A stretch of DNA of 54,913 bases, taken from NCBI GenBank assembly GCA_030145015.1, contig JAQYWI010000013.1, forward strand, positions 1-54,913. Reading direction: 5' to 3'. This document shows, piece after piece, positions 8,132-16,167 of this stretch. Positions within the stretch are counted from its first letter, which is position 1, and every line of letters begins with the position of its first letter. The notes under the pieces are model-generated. The model ran no database searches and was not told the DNA's origin. It saw only the letters and a program-made list of their open reading frames with translations. This stretch comes from Desulfobacterales bacterium (GTDB lineage Bacteria; Desulfobacterota; Desulfobacteria; Desulfobacterales; JAHEIW01). A program made the position numbers and the translations under genes.

Positions 8132-8256
8132 TATCGGGGTTTTGATTTTTGCAACAACGGTATCGTTGTGCATAAAAGCGCTCAATCCCCTAATAAAATT
8201 TACCCCGGGCCTTGATAATTTAAGCGTTATCCCCAACTTATCCTTTTAGACGGGGG

Positions 8257-9138
8257 GTGGTAACACTGAATTCCAGCAGATCCGCAAACCGACGCATCGT
8301 ACAACGCTCTGTATTTTTTGCGCTGCTCATTATCCCGATGTTGTCATCAACAGTTGACGTCCGGCCCGTGTCTGGCGCAGAGTCAACGACCGCCCGCAAA
8401 GCGGGTGGCTTGGATTTTACCGCCATAGGCGGTAAAAGACAGGGGCGCGAAGTGCCCCAATCGTTGCGGGCGGAATCGGGTGCAGAGCACCCGGTTTGGA
8501 AAGCCCAATCCTTCGAATTAAGCCGCACAACACCGTTTCTGAAGATTGCTATACCCAGACAGGATCCCAGTGGCTCTGATTCTAAAGAAGAATTGGCCAA
8601 AGGTATGTTTCTGGTGGCCGGCCGCCAGCTCAGAGATCCGAATTTTAAGGAAACCGTCGTGCTCCTGATCGATTACGGGCGCGACGGCGCCATGGGCCTG
8701 GTAATCAATCGCCCTTCGGTAGTTAAGCTTGCGACGGTTTTTCCGGATATAAAGGAATTAAAGGAGCGCACGGATACCATTTACGTCGGCGGGCCGGTCG
8801 CGGTAAACCAGATGCTGCTGCTCGTCGGAACCCCCCTGGTGCCGGAAGAGTCCCAAGAGGTAACTCAGGATGTCTACCTAAGTTCGAGCTGGAAGGTTCT
8901 CGAGCGCTTGCTGAAAAATTCAGCTAAAGATAAAAGGTTTCGGATCTTTGCCGGCTATGCCGGCTGGGCACCCAATCAACTCGAATTTGAAAAGGACAGA
9001 GGCGACTGGCATGTTTTAAAAGCCGATGCAGAAGCGGTTTTTGATAAAAAACCCTCTGAAATCTGGCAGGAGTTAATCCTGCGCGCCTCGGTGAAATGGG
9101 TGCGTGTACCGGCGCCTTTTGGCATTAAAAGGAGATAG
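8257..9138 (+). CDS. AlgH/YqgE (UPF0301) protein with signal-peptide-like extension
   Basis: GTG start at 8257, 293 residues. Residues from about 112 onward form a complete AlgH/YqgE domain (FLVAGRQLRDPNFKETVVLL, GAMGLVINRP, YVGGPV, FAGYAGWAPNQLE), matching the family's usual 180-190 residues. The first ~42 residues look like a signal peptide (basic start, hydrophobic SVFFALLIIPMLSS, small-residue VSGA end). Residues 42-85 are encoded by a dispersed multi-hairpin repeat. Ordinary AlgH proteins are cytosolic. Alternatively the true start is the ATG at 8605, which would give just the domain. It lies 3 bp ahead of the SDR gene. Confidence 0.75.
   Translation: MVTLNSSRSANRRIVQRSVFFALLIIPMLSSTVDVRPVSGAESTTARKAGGLDFTAIGGKRQGREVPQSLRAESGAEHPVWKAQSFELSRTTPFLKIAIPRQDPSGSDSKEELAKGMFLVAGRQLRDPNFKETVVLLIDYGRDGAMGLVINRPSVVKLATVFPDIKELKERTDTIYVGGPVAVNQMLLLVGTPLVPEESQEVTQDVYLSSSWKVLERLLKNSAKDKRFRIFAGYAGWAPNQLEFEKDRGDWHVLKADAEAVFDKKPSEIWQELILRASVKWVRVPAPFGIKRR
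8380..8510 (+). repeat. Multi-hairpin dispersed repeat, copy B (inside algH-like gene)
   Basis: Four consecutive short hairpins: CCCGCAAAGCGGG, TTACCGCCATAGGCGGTAA, GGGGCGCGAAGTGCCCC and GGGTGCAGAGCACCC. The block is the inverted counterpart of 1591-1706 and is read in frame without a stop in the gene at 8257. Confidence 0.8.
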
Positions 9139-9141
9139 CTT

Positions 9142-9882
9142 ATGGAACTCAGCGGCCATTTGGCTTTGATTACGGGAGCCGGGCAGGGAATCGGCCGGGC
9201 CTGCGCAGAAGTGTTTGCTTTAAAAGGCGCCGATTTAATTTTATTTGATAAAAATCCAACGGCGCTTTCGGAAGTGGCCGACCAAATCAGCCAGACGGGA
9301 AGACAGGTGTTCACCCGCACACTGGATTTAACCGATATTGACGCCCTTAAAAAGGCCGTAAAAGAAGTAAAAAGCAAGGGCCGAATCGACATTCTGGTAA
9401 ACAACGCCGGGTTCGACAGGCCCGGATCCGTCGTTAAAATTAACACCGGCGACTTTTTGGAAGTGCTCAGCATTCATCTTGTCGTACCGTTTACGCTGAT
9501 TCAGCTGCTGCTGCCCGACATGCGTAAAGCCGGATGGGGACGCATTATCAATGTATCGTCCATTTATGCGCTGATCGGCGCCAAAGCGGAAGTCGCTTAC
9601 TCGACTGCCAAAGCCGGAGTCATCGGCTTAACCAAATCGGTGGCCAAGGAAGCCGGCTCAGACGGTGTAACCGTCAATACGGTGCTGCCCGGTATGACCC
9701 GCACACCGACCATCGAAACATTTATGGCCGATAAATATAAACAGTTGATTATCGATAACACGCCCCTGGGCCGCATGGGCGAAGCAGAAGAAATTGCCAG
9801 CGTGATCGCCTTTCTGGCTTCGGATGAAGCATCCTATATCACCGGAACCCCGATACCGGTATCGGGGGGCTGGGGAATTTAA
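9142..9882 (+). CDS. Short-chain dehydrogenase/reductase (FabG-like)
   Basis: 246 residues, classical SDR. Cofactor motif TGAGQGIG at 11-18, NNAG at about 87-90, the active-site Ser in NVSS (139-140), and the YSTAK dyad Tyr153/Lys157. The C-terminal SGGWGI ending is typical of 3-oxoacyl-ACP reductases and related 3-hydroxyacyl-CoA dehydrogenases. Asp36 after strand beta-2 (LILFDKN) suggests a preference for NADH. Ribosome site AGGAGAT. It sits 3 bp after the AlgH-like gene and 13 bp before a lipoprotein gene, so it is likely in one operon. Confidence 0.85.
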   Translation: MELSGHLALITGAGQGIGRACAEVFALKGADLILFDKNPTALSEVADQISQTGRQVFTRTLDLTDIDALKKAVKEVKSKGRIDILVNNAGFDRPGSVVKINTGDFLEVLSIHLVVPFTLIQLLLPDMRKAGWGRIINVSSIYALIGAKAEVAYSTAKAGVIGLTKSVAKEAGSDGVTVNTVLPGMTRTPTIETFMADKYKQLIIDNTPLGRMGEAEEIASVIAFLASDEASYITGTPIPVSGGWGI

Positions 9883-9895
9883 AAAGGAAGTAAAT

Positions 9896-10396
9896 ATGGA
9901 TATCCGAAGGCGGGGCCGGCAGTTTCTGATTTTTTTGAGTTTAGTCGTCTGGGGGTGCGCATCGCCGCCGGTAGAAACAACCGAAAGCCGGCCGGTTACA
10001 GTTCCAAAAAGCAGGGTCCTGATTGCCACTCAAAAAACCAGGTTTAAACAGGAGATCGTTTCCGAAATTCGCAATGCCCTGAATACCAATTCCATTTACA
10101 TAAAAGTTGTGGACGTCAAAAACCTCAGGTATGAGGGCACGCGGGATTTTTCTGCGGTTGTGATTATAAACAGAGCCCTGGCCGGACGACCGGACCCAAG
10201 AGTGGAAAGCTACATTGATAACGAACCCCAAAAAAATAAAATAATTATCCTGACAACCGGGATTCTGGACGCCTGGAAGCCCGATACGGAGGGTGTGGAC
10301 GCCATGACATCGGCTTCGGTAATAAGCAAATCCGATAAAATAGCGAAAAAGATCGTTTCTAAGGTTTTGGCTCTGGTAGAACAAAAACAAAATTAA
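9896..10396 (+). CDS. Lipoprotein, unknown function
   Basis: 166 residues from ATG 9896, which has AAAGGAAG upstream; upstream in-frame codons overlap the SDR gene and lack a ribosome site. Signal peptide ends at lipobox VVWGC. The mature domain has a flavodoxin-like alternation of strands and helices (RVLIATQKTRFKQEIVSEI, FSAVVIINRALAG, KIIILTTG). A few related lipoproteins carry this pattern of sensing or binding fold, but I do not recognise a named family. Probable last gene of the algH-SDR operon. Confidence 0.65.
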   Translation: MDIRRRGRQFLIFLSLVVWGCASPPVETTESRPVTVPKSRVLIATQKTRFKQEIVSEIRNALNTNSIYIKVVDVKNLRYEGTRDFSAVVIINRALAGRPDPRVESYIDNEPQKNKIIILTTGILDAWKPDTEGVDAMTSASVISKSDKIAKKIVSKVLALVEQKQN

Positions 10397-10411
10397 TAAT
10401 CGAATGCCCTG

Positions 10412-10449
10412 TCTCCGAATACACAAGGTGGCTGCGGGTCCTTAGCCTC
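10412..10449 (+). other. Unassigned stem-loop between two genes
   Basis: CTCCGAATA and TATTCGGAG pair around a GC-rich loop in the 190-bp spacer before the phosphatase gene. A second small hairpin GGCTTTTTAAAGCC follows near 10495. It could be a terminator or leader structure; no known RNA family was recognised. Confidence 0.3.
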
Positions 10450-10586
10450 TATTCGGAGGTCCCATCACCACGCCGATTCAAGCAAACCGCTTCGGGCTTT
10501 TTAAAGCCTGCATTGCTATGCCCAAAAAGGAAAGTTCCAGTATGATTAGCGTTACAAACTCAAAATTGATTCAGGTAAAATAAGGA

Positions 10587-11702
10587 ATGAAGTCAAACCG
10601 TGCCAAGATAAACCCGATTATCGCTTACACGGTCCTTTTTCTGATTCTTTTAATTTTTGGTAATTGTTCCCGCAGCGATACGTATCCGAAAAATATTATC
10701 CTTTACATCGGCGACGGCATGGGAGTCGCTCACATCACGGCCGCAAAAATTGCCCGGGGCAGATTGAATCTGGAACGTTTTGCGGTCACCGGAATGGTGA
10801 CCACCCACTCAGAAAACGAACTGATAACCGACTCGGCAGCTGCAGCTACCGCCCTGGCAACCGGCCACAAAACCGACAATCGGGCTGTTTCGGTTTCTGC
10901 GGATAAAAAGCCTTTGAAAACCCTTTTTGAATTCGCCGAAGAACGGGGCAAATCCACCGGGGTGGTGGTGACTTCATCGGTTACGCACGCAACACCGGCG
11001 GCCTTTTTCACTCACGTCGAAGATCGCCGCCAACATTCCGATATTGCTGAACAAATCATCAACAGCGGTATTGATGTTCTGATCGGCGGAGGCTGGATGT
11101 ATTTCATTCCGGAATCCAATGAGGGCAGCCGCCGTCAGGACCATAAAAACCTGCTCAAGTTGCTCGAAACCCGCATGCCGGTGGTATTATCCTATGACAA
11201 ATTACCCGGCCAGGGTAATAATCTGGCTGCGCTGCTGGCTCCCGATGGCCTGCCAAAATCCGCAGATCGGGACTACTCTCTGGCCGAACTCACCCAGGTA
11301 GCCATGCGCATTCTCTCAAAAAACCCCAAGGGATTTATTCTGCTGGTGGAAGGCTCTCAGATTGACTGGGCCGCCCATGATCAGGATCATGAAGAAATAA
11401 TTGCCGAAATGATCGATTTTGACGGCGCCGTCGGAACCGGGCTGGATTTTGCCCAAAAACACGGCAACACCTTGATTCTCGTCACGGCTGACCATGAAAC
11501 CGGTGGATTTGCCGTGCACGACGGTTCCATGAAAGCCAAACAGGTGACATCAAGTGGTTTTACCACCTCCGGCCATACGGCCTCCATGGTTCCGATCTTT
11601 GCGTATGGACCGGGAAGCCGTAATTTCAACGGAATTCAAGATAATGCCGGCGTTGGTCGGAGGCTCATCGATCTGGTGTTGAAAAGGGAGATTAAAAATT
11701 AA
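10587..11702 (+). CDS. Alkaline phosphatase (PhoA family), lipoprotein
   Basis: 371 residues. Lipobox IFGNC at Cys27. Metal and active-site motifs of the alkaline phosphatase superfamily are all present: IGDGMG (Asp43), TDSAAAATA with the phosphorylated Ser83, THATPAAF, EGSQIDWAAHDQD, TADHETGG and SGHTASMVPIFAYGPG. It should cleave phosphomonoesters outside the cytoplasmic membrane using two zinc ions and one magnesium. No Pho box was identified in the spacer. Its stop overlaps the stop of the opposite-strand lytic transglycosylase gene by 3 bp (11699-11702 region). Confidence 0.9.
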   Translation: MKSNRAKINPIIAYTVLFLILLIFGNCSRSDTYPKNIILYIGDGMGVAHITAAKIARGRLNLERFAVTGMVTTHSENELITDSAAAATALATGHKTDNRAVSVSADKKPLKTLFEFAEERGKSTGVVVTSSVTHATPAAFFTHVEDRRQHSDIAEQIINSGIDVLIGGGWMYFIPESNEGSRRQDHKNLLKLLETRMPVVLSYDKLPGQGNNLAALLAPDGLPKSADRDYSLAELTQVAMRILSKNPKGFILLVEGSQIDWAAHDQDHEEIIAEMIDFDGAVGTGLDFAQKHGNTLILVTADHETGGFAVHDGSMKAKQVTSSGFTTSGHTASMVPIFAYGPGSRNFNGIQDNAGVGRRLIDLVLKREIKN

Positions 11703-12298
11703 AGTTGTTTAAAGGTTCGGTAGTACCTCAAGACCCGGCGGACATATTCCTCGGTCTCCTGATAAGGCGGGATGCTCTTATAGCGGTCGACCGCTGTGGG
11801 CCCGGCGTTGTATGCCGCCAGGGATAGCGCCAGCTTTCCGTTAAACCGTTCATAGAGCTTCTTAAAGTACTGTGCGCCGGCTCTGATGTTTTGCCAGGGA
11901 TCAAAGGGATTTTCCAGATTCAGCATTTTAAAGTTTTCCGGCATAATCTGCATCAGGCCCATGGCACCTTTTCTGGAAATCGCCCGGGGGTCAAAATCAG
12001 ACTCGGCTTTAATCATGGCTTTCAAAAGGCGGGAGTCGACGTCGAATTCTCTGGAGGCATTAGAAATCAATTTATCGTATTTATCGGTGGCGTGAAACCG
12101 GCTGGAAACGGAAGTTCTTTCTTTAATATAGACTTTATACTCGTGTTGATTGGATGTGGGTGCATTGGTGAAATGCATCACGCCGTTATCATCGATATAC
12201 ATATAAATATCTGCATGCACCGACGAAACAATGGCGCTCATCATAATAATAGCGCTTAAAACGAAGATTTTTGATAATTTAATTTCGCGTCCGTCCAT
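11699..12298 (-). CDS. Lytic transglycosylase (SLT domain) with DUF4124 N-terminus
   Basis: 199 residues. A signal peptide (about 1-30) is followed by a DUF4124-type strand segment DIYMYIDDNGVMHFTNAP, then a goose-lysozyme-like SLT domain: the catalytic Glu is in MIKAESDFDPRAISRKGAMG, with GLMQIMPENF, then GAQYFKKLYERFNGKLALSLAAYNAGP. It should cleave murein glycan strands in the periplasm. ATG at 12298. Convergent with the phosphatase gene. Confidence 0.9.
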   Translation of the reverse strand: MDGREIKLSKIFVLSAIIMMSAIVSSVHADIYMYIDDNGVMHFTNAPTSNQHEYKVYIKERTSVSSRFHATDKYDKLISNASREFDVDSRLLKAMIKAESDFDPRAISRKGAMGLMQIMPENFKMLNLENPFDPWQNIRAGAQYFKKLYERFNGKLALSLAAYNAGPTAVDRYKSIPPYQETEEYVRRVLRYYRTFKQL

Positions 12299-12741
12299 CA
12301 GTCCTCAAAGCCAATTCGAATCCGTTTTCCCCCTGTGGAAGTAACCCCCTGTAGGCCTAATCGTATGACTAATTTTAACCATAAAATGAGCTTAAACTCA
12401 AGAAAAATGTAATAATAACTAATAATATTAGTAAGTTCTAGTAGACACTCACAACATCTTGTGTGTGTCAAAGCCGTTAGACCCAAGAACTATGGAACCG
12501 AAAGATAGCCGGTCTTCTTTCCTTGAGTAAATATCGACAAGAATCAAACAAAACTTGAACCCAATGGCTCGAATTGTATTGCAAGTTCGGTGCCGACTTC
12601 ATTCAAATGTCAATTCGTGCGATGCCCGCTTTCGCCCACCATAATAAAGGGCGCCCAAAAAAGCGGATGGGCATAGCCGGCCACGATTTTACCGGTCGTT
12701 GGATCTTTAAATTAAAGGCCGTTCTGAAAGCAACCCTGTTT
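12299..12741. other. 443-bp spacer with no supported gene
   Basis: Lies upstream of the transglycosylase gene and downstream of the PHP-helicase gene. Short open frames occur on both strands but lack ribosome sites and family likeness. The promoter of the transglycosylase gene must lie here; none stands out. Confidence 0.4.
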
Positions 12742-15700
12742 TTAGAAGAGCTTTAACTGTTGTTGTTCGCTGGTCTTTTTCTTTTTGATCTGCGGGGAAT
12801 CATCTTTTTTGAGACGGTTTTCAATATCCGCCAAAAACGGGGAATGCATTCTGGAAAGGAGCTTGCCGTAAACGCTGCGCTTTTTGGCCCGGGTCAGGTA
12901 CAGGCGTTCCATCGCCCGGGTCATGGCCACATAAAACAGGCGCCGTTCTTCGGCCATATCAATGGGTTCGTCTTGTTTTGAACCTTCACGTTTTAGAGGG
13001 ATCAAATTGTCTTCACATCCGGCAATAAACACCACCGGAAATTCAAGGCCCTTGGCTGCATGCATGGTTATCAACGCAACCTTTTCGGCCAGAGGCAAAT
13101 AGGCATCGGTATCGGTGTAAAGCGCTGCGTTGGCTAAAAATTCAACCGCATTGTCGCTGAAATTTTCTGACAGGCGAAGCAAATTTTTGAAGGCTTCTTG
13201 AGATTGTGGCTCTGTGTTCACAAGGGGGGTGAATTGGGGGATCTGTGCCAGATACCGCAACTTTTCAGCAACCTTCATTGCAGCGGTCTCATTTTTGATG
13301 CCGGCCATCTTATCGGTAAAATCGATTAGTTTTTGCTGCAGGGTTCGGCTTAAGCCGGGAATCGGAAAGCGTTTGGCGTTGGTGAACCCCTGTTGTTGCG
13401 AAAATTTTTTAGAATAACACCAGGATTTAAAATGATCGGCCGCCTTTTTATTCAAGCCGGCGGAGAACAGCGCAAGGCAGTTATCCAGATCGACGTCACT
13501 GCCGTATCCTTCCACGACGCTTAATAACGAGATCAGTTCGGCCAGGCCCCAGCTTTTAAGGGAATTTTGGCGGCTGGCAATCTGAAAAGGAATACCGTCC
13601 TGTTCAAAAACGTCTCCAATAATTTTCAACAGGTGGTTGGTACGCGCCAGTACGGCAAAATCTGCGTAACTGCGGGCGGAAACCAGATTGGCATCAGCGA
13701 CCTGACCGGTATCAATGGAATGAAACCCGGTGCCGCCCACCAGTTGGGCAATGATCCGCGCAATGGCCAGGGCTTCGGCCTTCCCGCTGTTAAGCTCGAG
13801 GATGCTAACGGTTTTAGCGCCATCCATTTGAGAATATGCCCTGGTATTGCTGGCATACAGGCGGTGATCCTGGATCACCTGAAATGATGCATCCACAATG
13901 GTTGCGGTCGATCGATAATTACGGGTTAATTCAATGACATCAGTTTCGGGATAATCATCCACAAAGCGTGTAAAATAACCCACATCGGATCCCCTGAATC
14001 CGTAGATCGACTGATCCGGATCACCGATGACACACAGATTTCGGTTCGAAGATTTCGGAGGCGCCAGGGCCTGCACAATACGGTACTGTCCGTGGTTTAA
14101 ATCCTGATATTCATCTACAAAAACATGCTGAAATTGATGGCGGTATTGGTTGCAGACTTCTTTATCGGTTTCCAGCAATTGGACAACTTTGAAAATTAAA
14201 TCCTCATAATCGTTTAATCCCTGGATGGATAACAGATTCTGGTAGCCATGATACACTTCAGCAAGCGTTCGGGCATCCGCCGTGACAATGTCGGCCCGGG
14301 TTAAATCTTCAGGATTTAGAATCTGTTGTTTGGCTGCAATGATCCGGTCCAGTAATTTTTGCGGTTTTTGAGAAACCGTTAGGCCCTGATCCTTAACCCG
14401 TTTAACCGCCTCGCGTATCATGGCTTTGCGGTCATCTTCATCAATAATGGATTCCACTCCCTCCGAATTTTGATCATTTAAGATTTTAAAACAAAGGGAA
14501 TGGAATGTGGCCACCAACGGCAGTTTGTGGGTATCCCCTAAAATAAAGTGCAGCCGTTGCTGCATTTCCCGGGCAGCTTTGCGAGTAAAGGTCACTGCCA
14601 GAATATTGCCGGGTGATACTCCTTTTCTCATCACTAAATGAGCGATTCGCATCGTCAGGGTGCGGGTTTTACCGGTTCCGGGCCCGGCAACGATCAGCAA
14701 AGACCCATCCGGATATTCGACGGCACGACGCTGCTGGTCATTTAGCTGCCTAAACAGATCGGTAGCAGTGGGTTGACTTTGTTTTAATTTACCTTTTTTT
14801 GAGGCAATCGGTTTATGAGAAGGTCTGTCCGGCTTCCTCTTTGCTTTTGGTTTAGCAGCCGTTGGTTCCGGCACCGATACCGCAAACAGCGGCTGCTGTC
14901 CCAGCAGTGTTTCGCGCTCCTGATCTTTAAATATCTGCACCCGGCCGTATTCTCCGTCATATCCCGGAATGACATTGATTTCTTTGCGGCGCATGCGTGC
15001 AATGGCTTCACCCAACAGCGGAATAGCGGCCTGCTCAATGGCATCGATATTAAGGGTGTGTAAAATATTAAATTCCGAACCTAATTTATAAAGCGCGGTC
15101 TGATAGGTCTGTTTGACTTTTTTGGAGGCCCGGCCCACCCGTAATATTTCCGATAAAATATCCACAAGCTGAACGCTGCTGGTGTAGGGATGGCTTTTTG
15201 CGGGTTTTTGGCCTTCCTGGCGGTCTGCTAATTCTTCAACTCGATATAAAACGCCCAGTGTCAGGGCTTTGCCGCATTCCGGGCAAAGCCCGTTATGCTT
15301 CAGGGTGTTTTTCGGCCAGAATGAAATTTTGCAGGCGCGGTGTCCGTCAACATGATATTTGCCTTCTTCCGGATAAAACTCGAAAGTTCCTAAAAATTGA
15401 TCCGGATTTCCGGTTTTCAGGGCGGTTTTTATGGCGCAATAGGAAAGACGGGTGTTAAACAAATTGGCCTCGCGGCCCAAATTTAGCGGTGAATGGGCAT
15501 CTGAGTTGGACACCAGGGTTAAGCCATCCAATGAGGATACCCGCCAATTCATGGCCGGATCGGAAGATAGCCCGGTTTCAACTGCAAAAATATGGGGTGT
15601 TAGGTCTTCAAAACATTCTTCAATGGAATCAAAGCCTGATTTTGAGCCCAGCACTGAAAACCAGGGCGTCCATATATGCGCCGGAATCAAAAAGGCCCGG

Positions 15701-16167
15701 TCAGAAGTTTCCAGCAGGACTTCAAGCAGATCACGGGCATCCAGCCCCAGAATGGGCCGACCGTCGGATTTTATATTGCCGATCTTGTCCAGTCTGGCGC
15801 TGAATTTTTTGGCGATATCCAGATCCGGTACAAAAACAAGATTATGGTTTTTGCGGGTTTTATCATTTTTCTTATAAATATTGCTGATTTCAGTAACGAG
15901 CAAAAAGCGCACCGAATCACGGCAGGATTGCGGAACATGAGTGTCGCACTCACGGGCCAACTCGTCTTTCAGTTTAAACAACCCGGGTTCGGCCGCAACC
16001 AGTTTTTCTGAAATTTCATCCTGCCAGGCCGGATAGGTAAAATCACCGGTCCCCACCACCGTGACACCTTTAAGCTGCGCCGCAATATACAAATTCTCAA
16101 GATCCAGATTCTTGGCAGTCGCTCTAGAATATTTCGAATGAACATGCAGATCGGCAATAAATTTCAT
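12742..16167 (-). CDS. PHP phosphoesterase domain fused to UvrD/PcrA-type SF1 helicase
   Basis: 1141 residues. Residues 1-235 form a PHP domain (ADLHVHSKYS metal ligands His8/His10, GTGDF, AHIWTPW, SNSDAH). A zinc-ribbon-like segment follows (CPECGK at 295-300 with Cys279), then a helical region to about 415 and a basic linker (430-470). From about 470 there is a UvrD helicase: Walker A AGPGTGKT (494-501), FVDEYQDLNHGQ, GDPDQSIYGFRG, NYRST, MHAAKGLEFPVVFIAG and the VAMTRA motif VI. The PHP half matches the TIGR00375-type stand-alone protein. Predicted to unwind DNA and act on phosphodiester ends in repair. No ribosome site precedes its ATG because an insertion element abuts it. Confidence 0.9.
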   Translation of the reverse strand: MKFIADLHVHSKYSRATAKNLDLENLYIAAQLKGVTVVGTGDFTYPAWQDEISEKLVAAEPGLFKLKDELARECDTHVPQSCRDSVRFLLVTEISNIYKKNDKTRKNHNLVFVPDLDIAKKFSARLDKIGNIKSDGRPILGLDARDLLEVLLETSDRAFLIPAHIWTPWFSVLGSKSGFDSIEECFEDLTPHIFAVETGLSSDPAMNWRVSSLDGLTLVSNSDAHSPLNLGREANLFNTRLSYCAIKTALKTGNPDQFLGTFEFYPEEGKYHVDGHRACKISFWPKNTLKHNGLCPECGKALTLGVLYRVEELADRQEGQKPAKSHPYTSSVQLVDILSEILRVGRASKKVKQTYQTALYKLGSEFNILHTLNIDAIEQAAIPLLGEAIARMRRKEINVIPGYDGEYGRVQIFKDQERETLLGQQPLFAVSVPEPTAAKPKAKRKPDRPSHKPIASKKGKLKQSQPTATDLFRQLNDQQRRAVEYPDGSLLIVAGPGTGKTRTLTMRIAHLVMRKGVSPGNILAVTFTRKAAREMQQRLHFILGDTHKLPLVATFHSLCFKILNDQNSEGVESIIDEDDRKAMIREAVKRVKDQGLTVSQKPQKLLDRIIAAKQQILNPEDLTRADIVTADARTLAEVYHGYQNLLSIQGLNDYEDLIFKVVQLLETDKEVCNQYRHQFQHVFVDEYQDLNHGQYRIVQALAPPKSSNRNLCVIGDPDQSIYGFRGSDVGYFTRFVDDYPETDVIELTRNYRSTATIVDASFQVIQDHRLYASNTRAYSQMDGAKTVSILELNSGKAEALAIARIIAQLVGGTGFHSIDTGQVADANLVSARSYADFAVLARTNHLLKIIGDVFEQDGIPFQIASRQNSLKSWGLAELISLLSVVEGYGSDVDLDNCLALFSAGLNKKAADHFKSWCYSKKFSQQQGFTNAKRFPIPGLSRTLQQKLIDFTDKMAGIKNETAAMKVAEKLRYLAQIPQFTPLVNTEPQSQEAFKNLLRLSENFSDNAVEFLANAALYTDTDAYLPLAEKVALITMHAAKGLEFPVVFIAGCEDNLIPLKREGSKQDEPIDMAEERRLFYVAMTRAMERLYLTRAKKRSVYGKLLSRMHSPFLADIENRLKKDDSPQIKKKKTSEQQQLKLF

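Noticed and set aside
10412..10449. Small SRP RNA or riboswitch in the spacer before the phosphatase gene
   Set aside because: Conserved SRP core bases and known riboswitch motifs are missing; only an isolated stem-loop is seen.
12574..12756. 60-codon frame in the spacer before the PHP-helicase 3' end
   Set aside because: No ribosome site or family likeness, and it overlaps the helicase gene.
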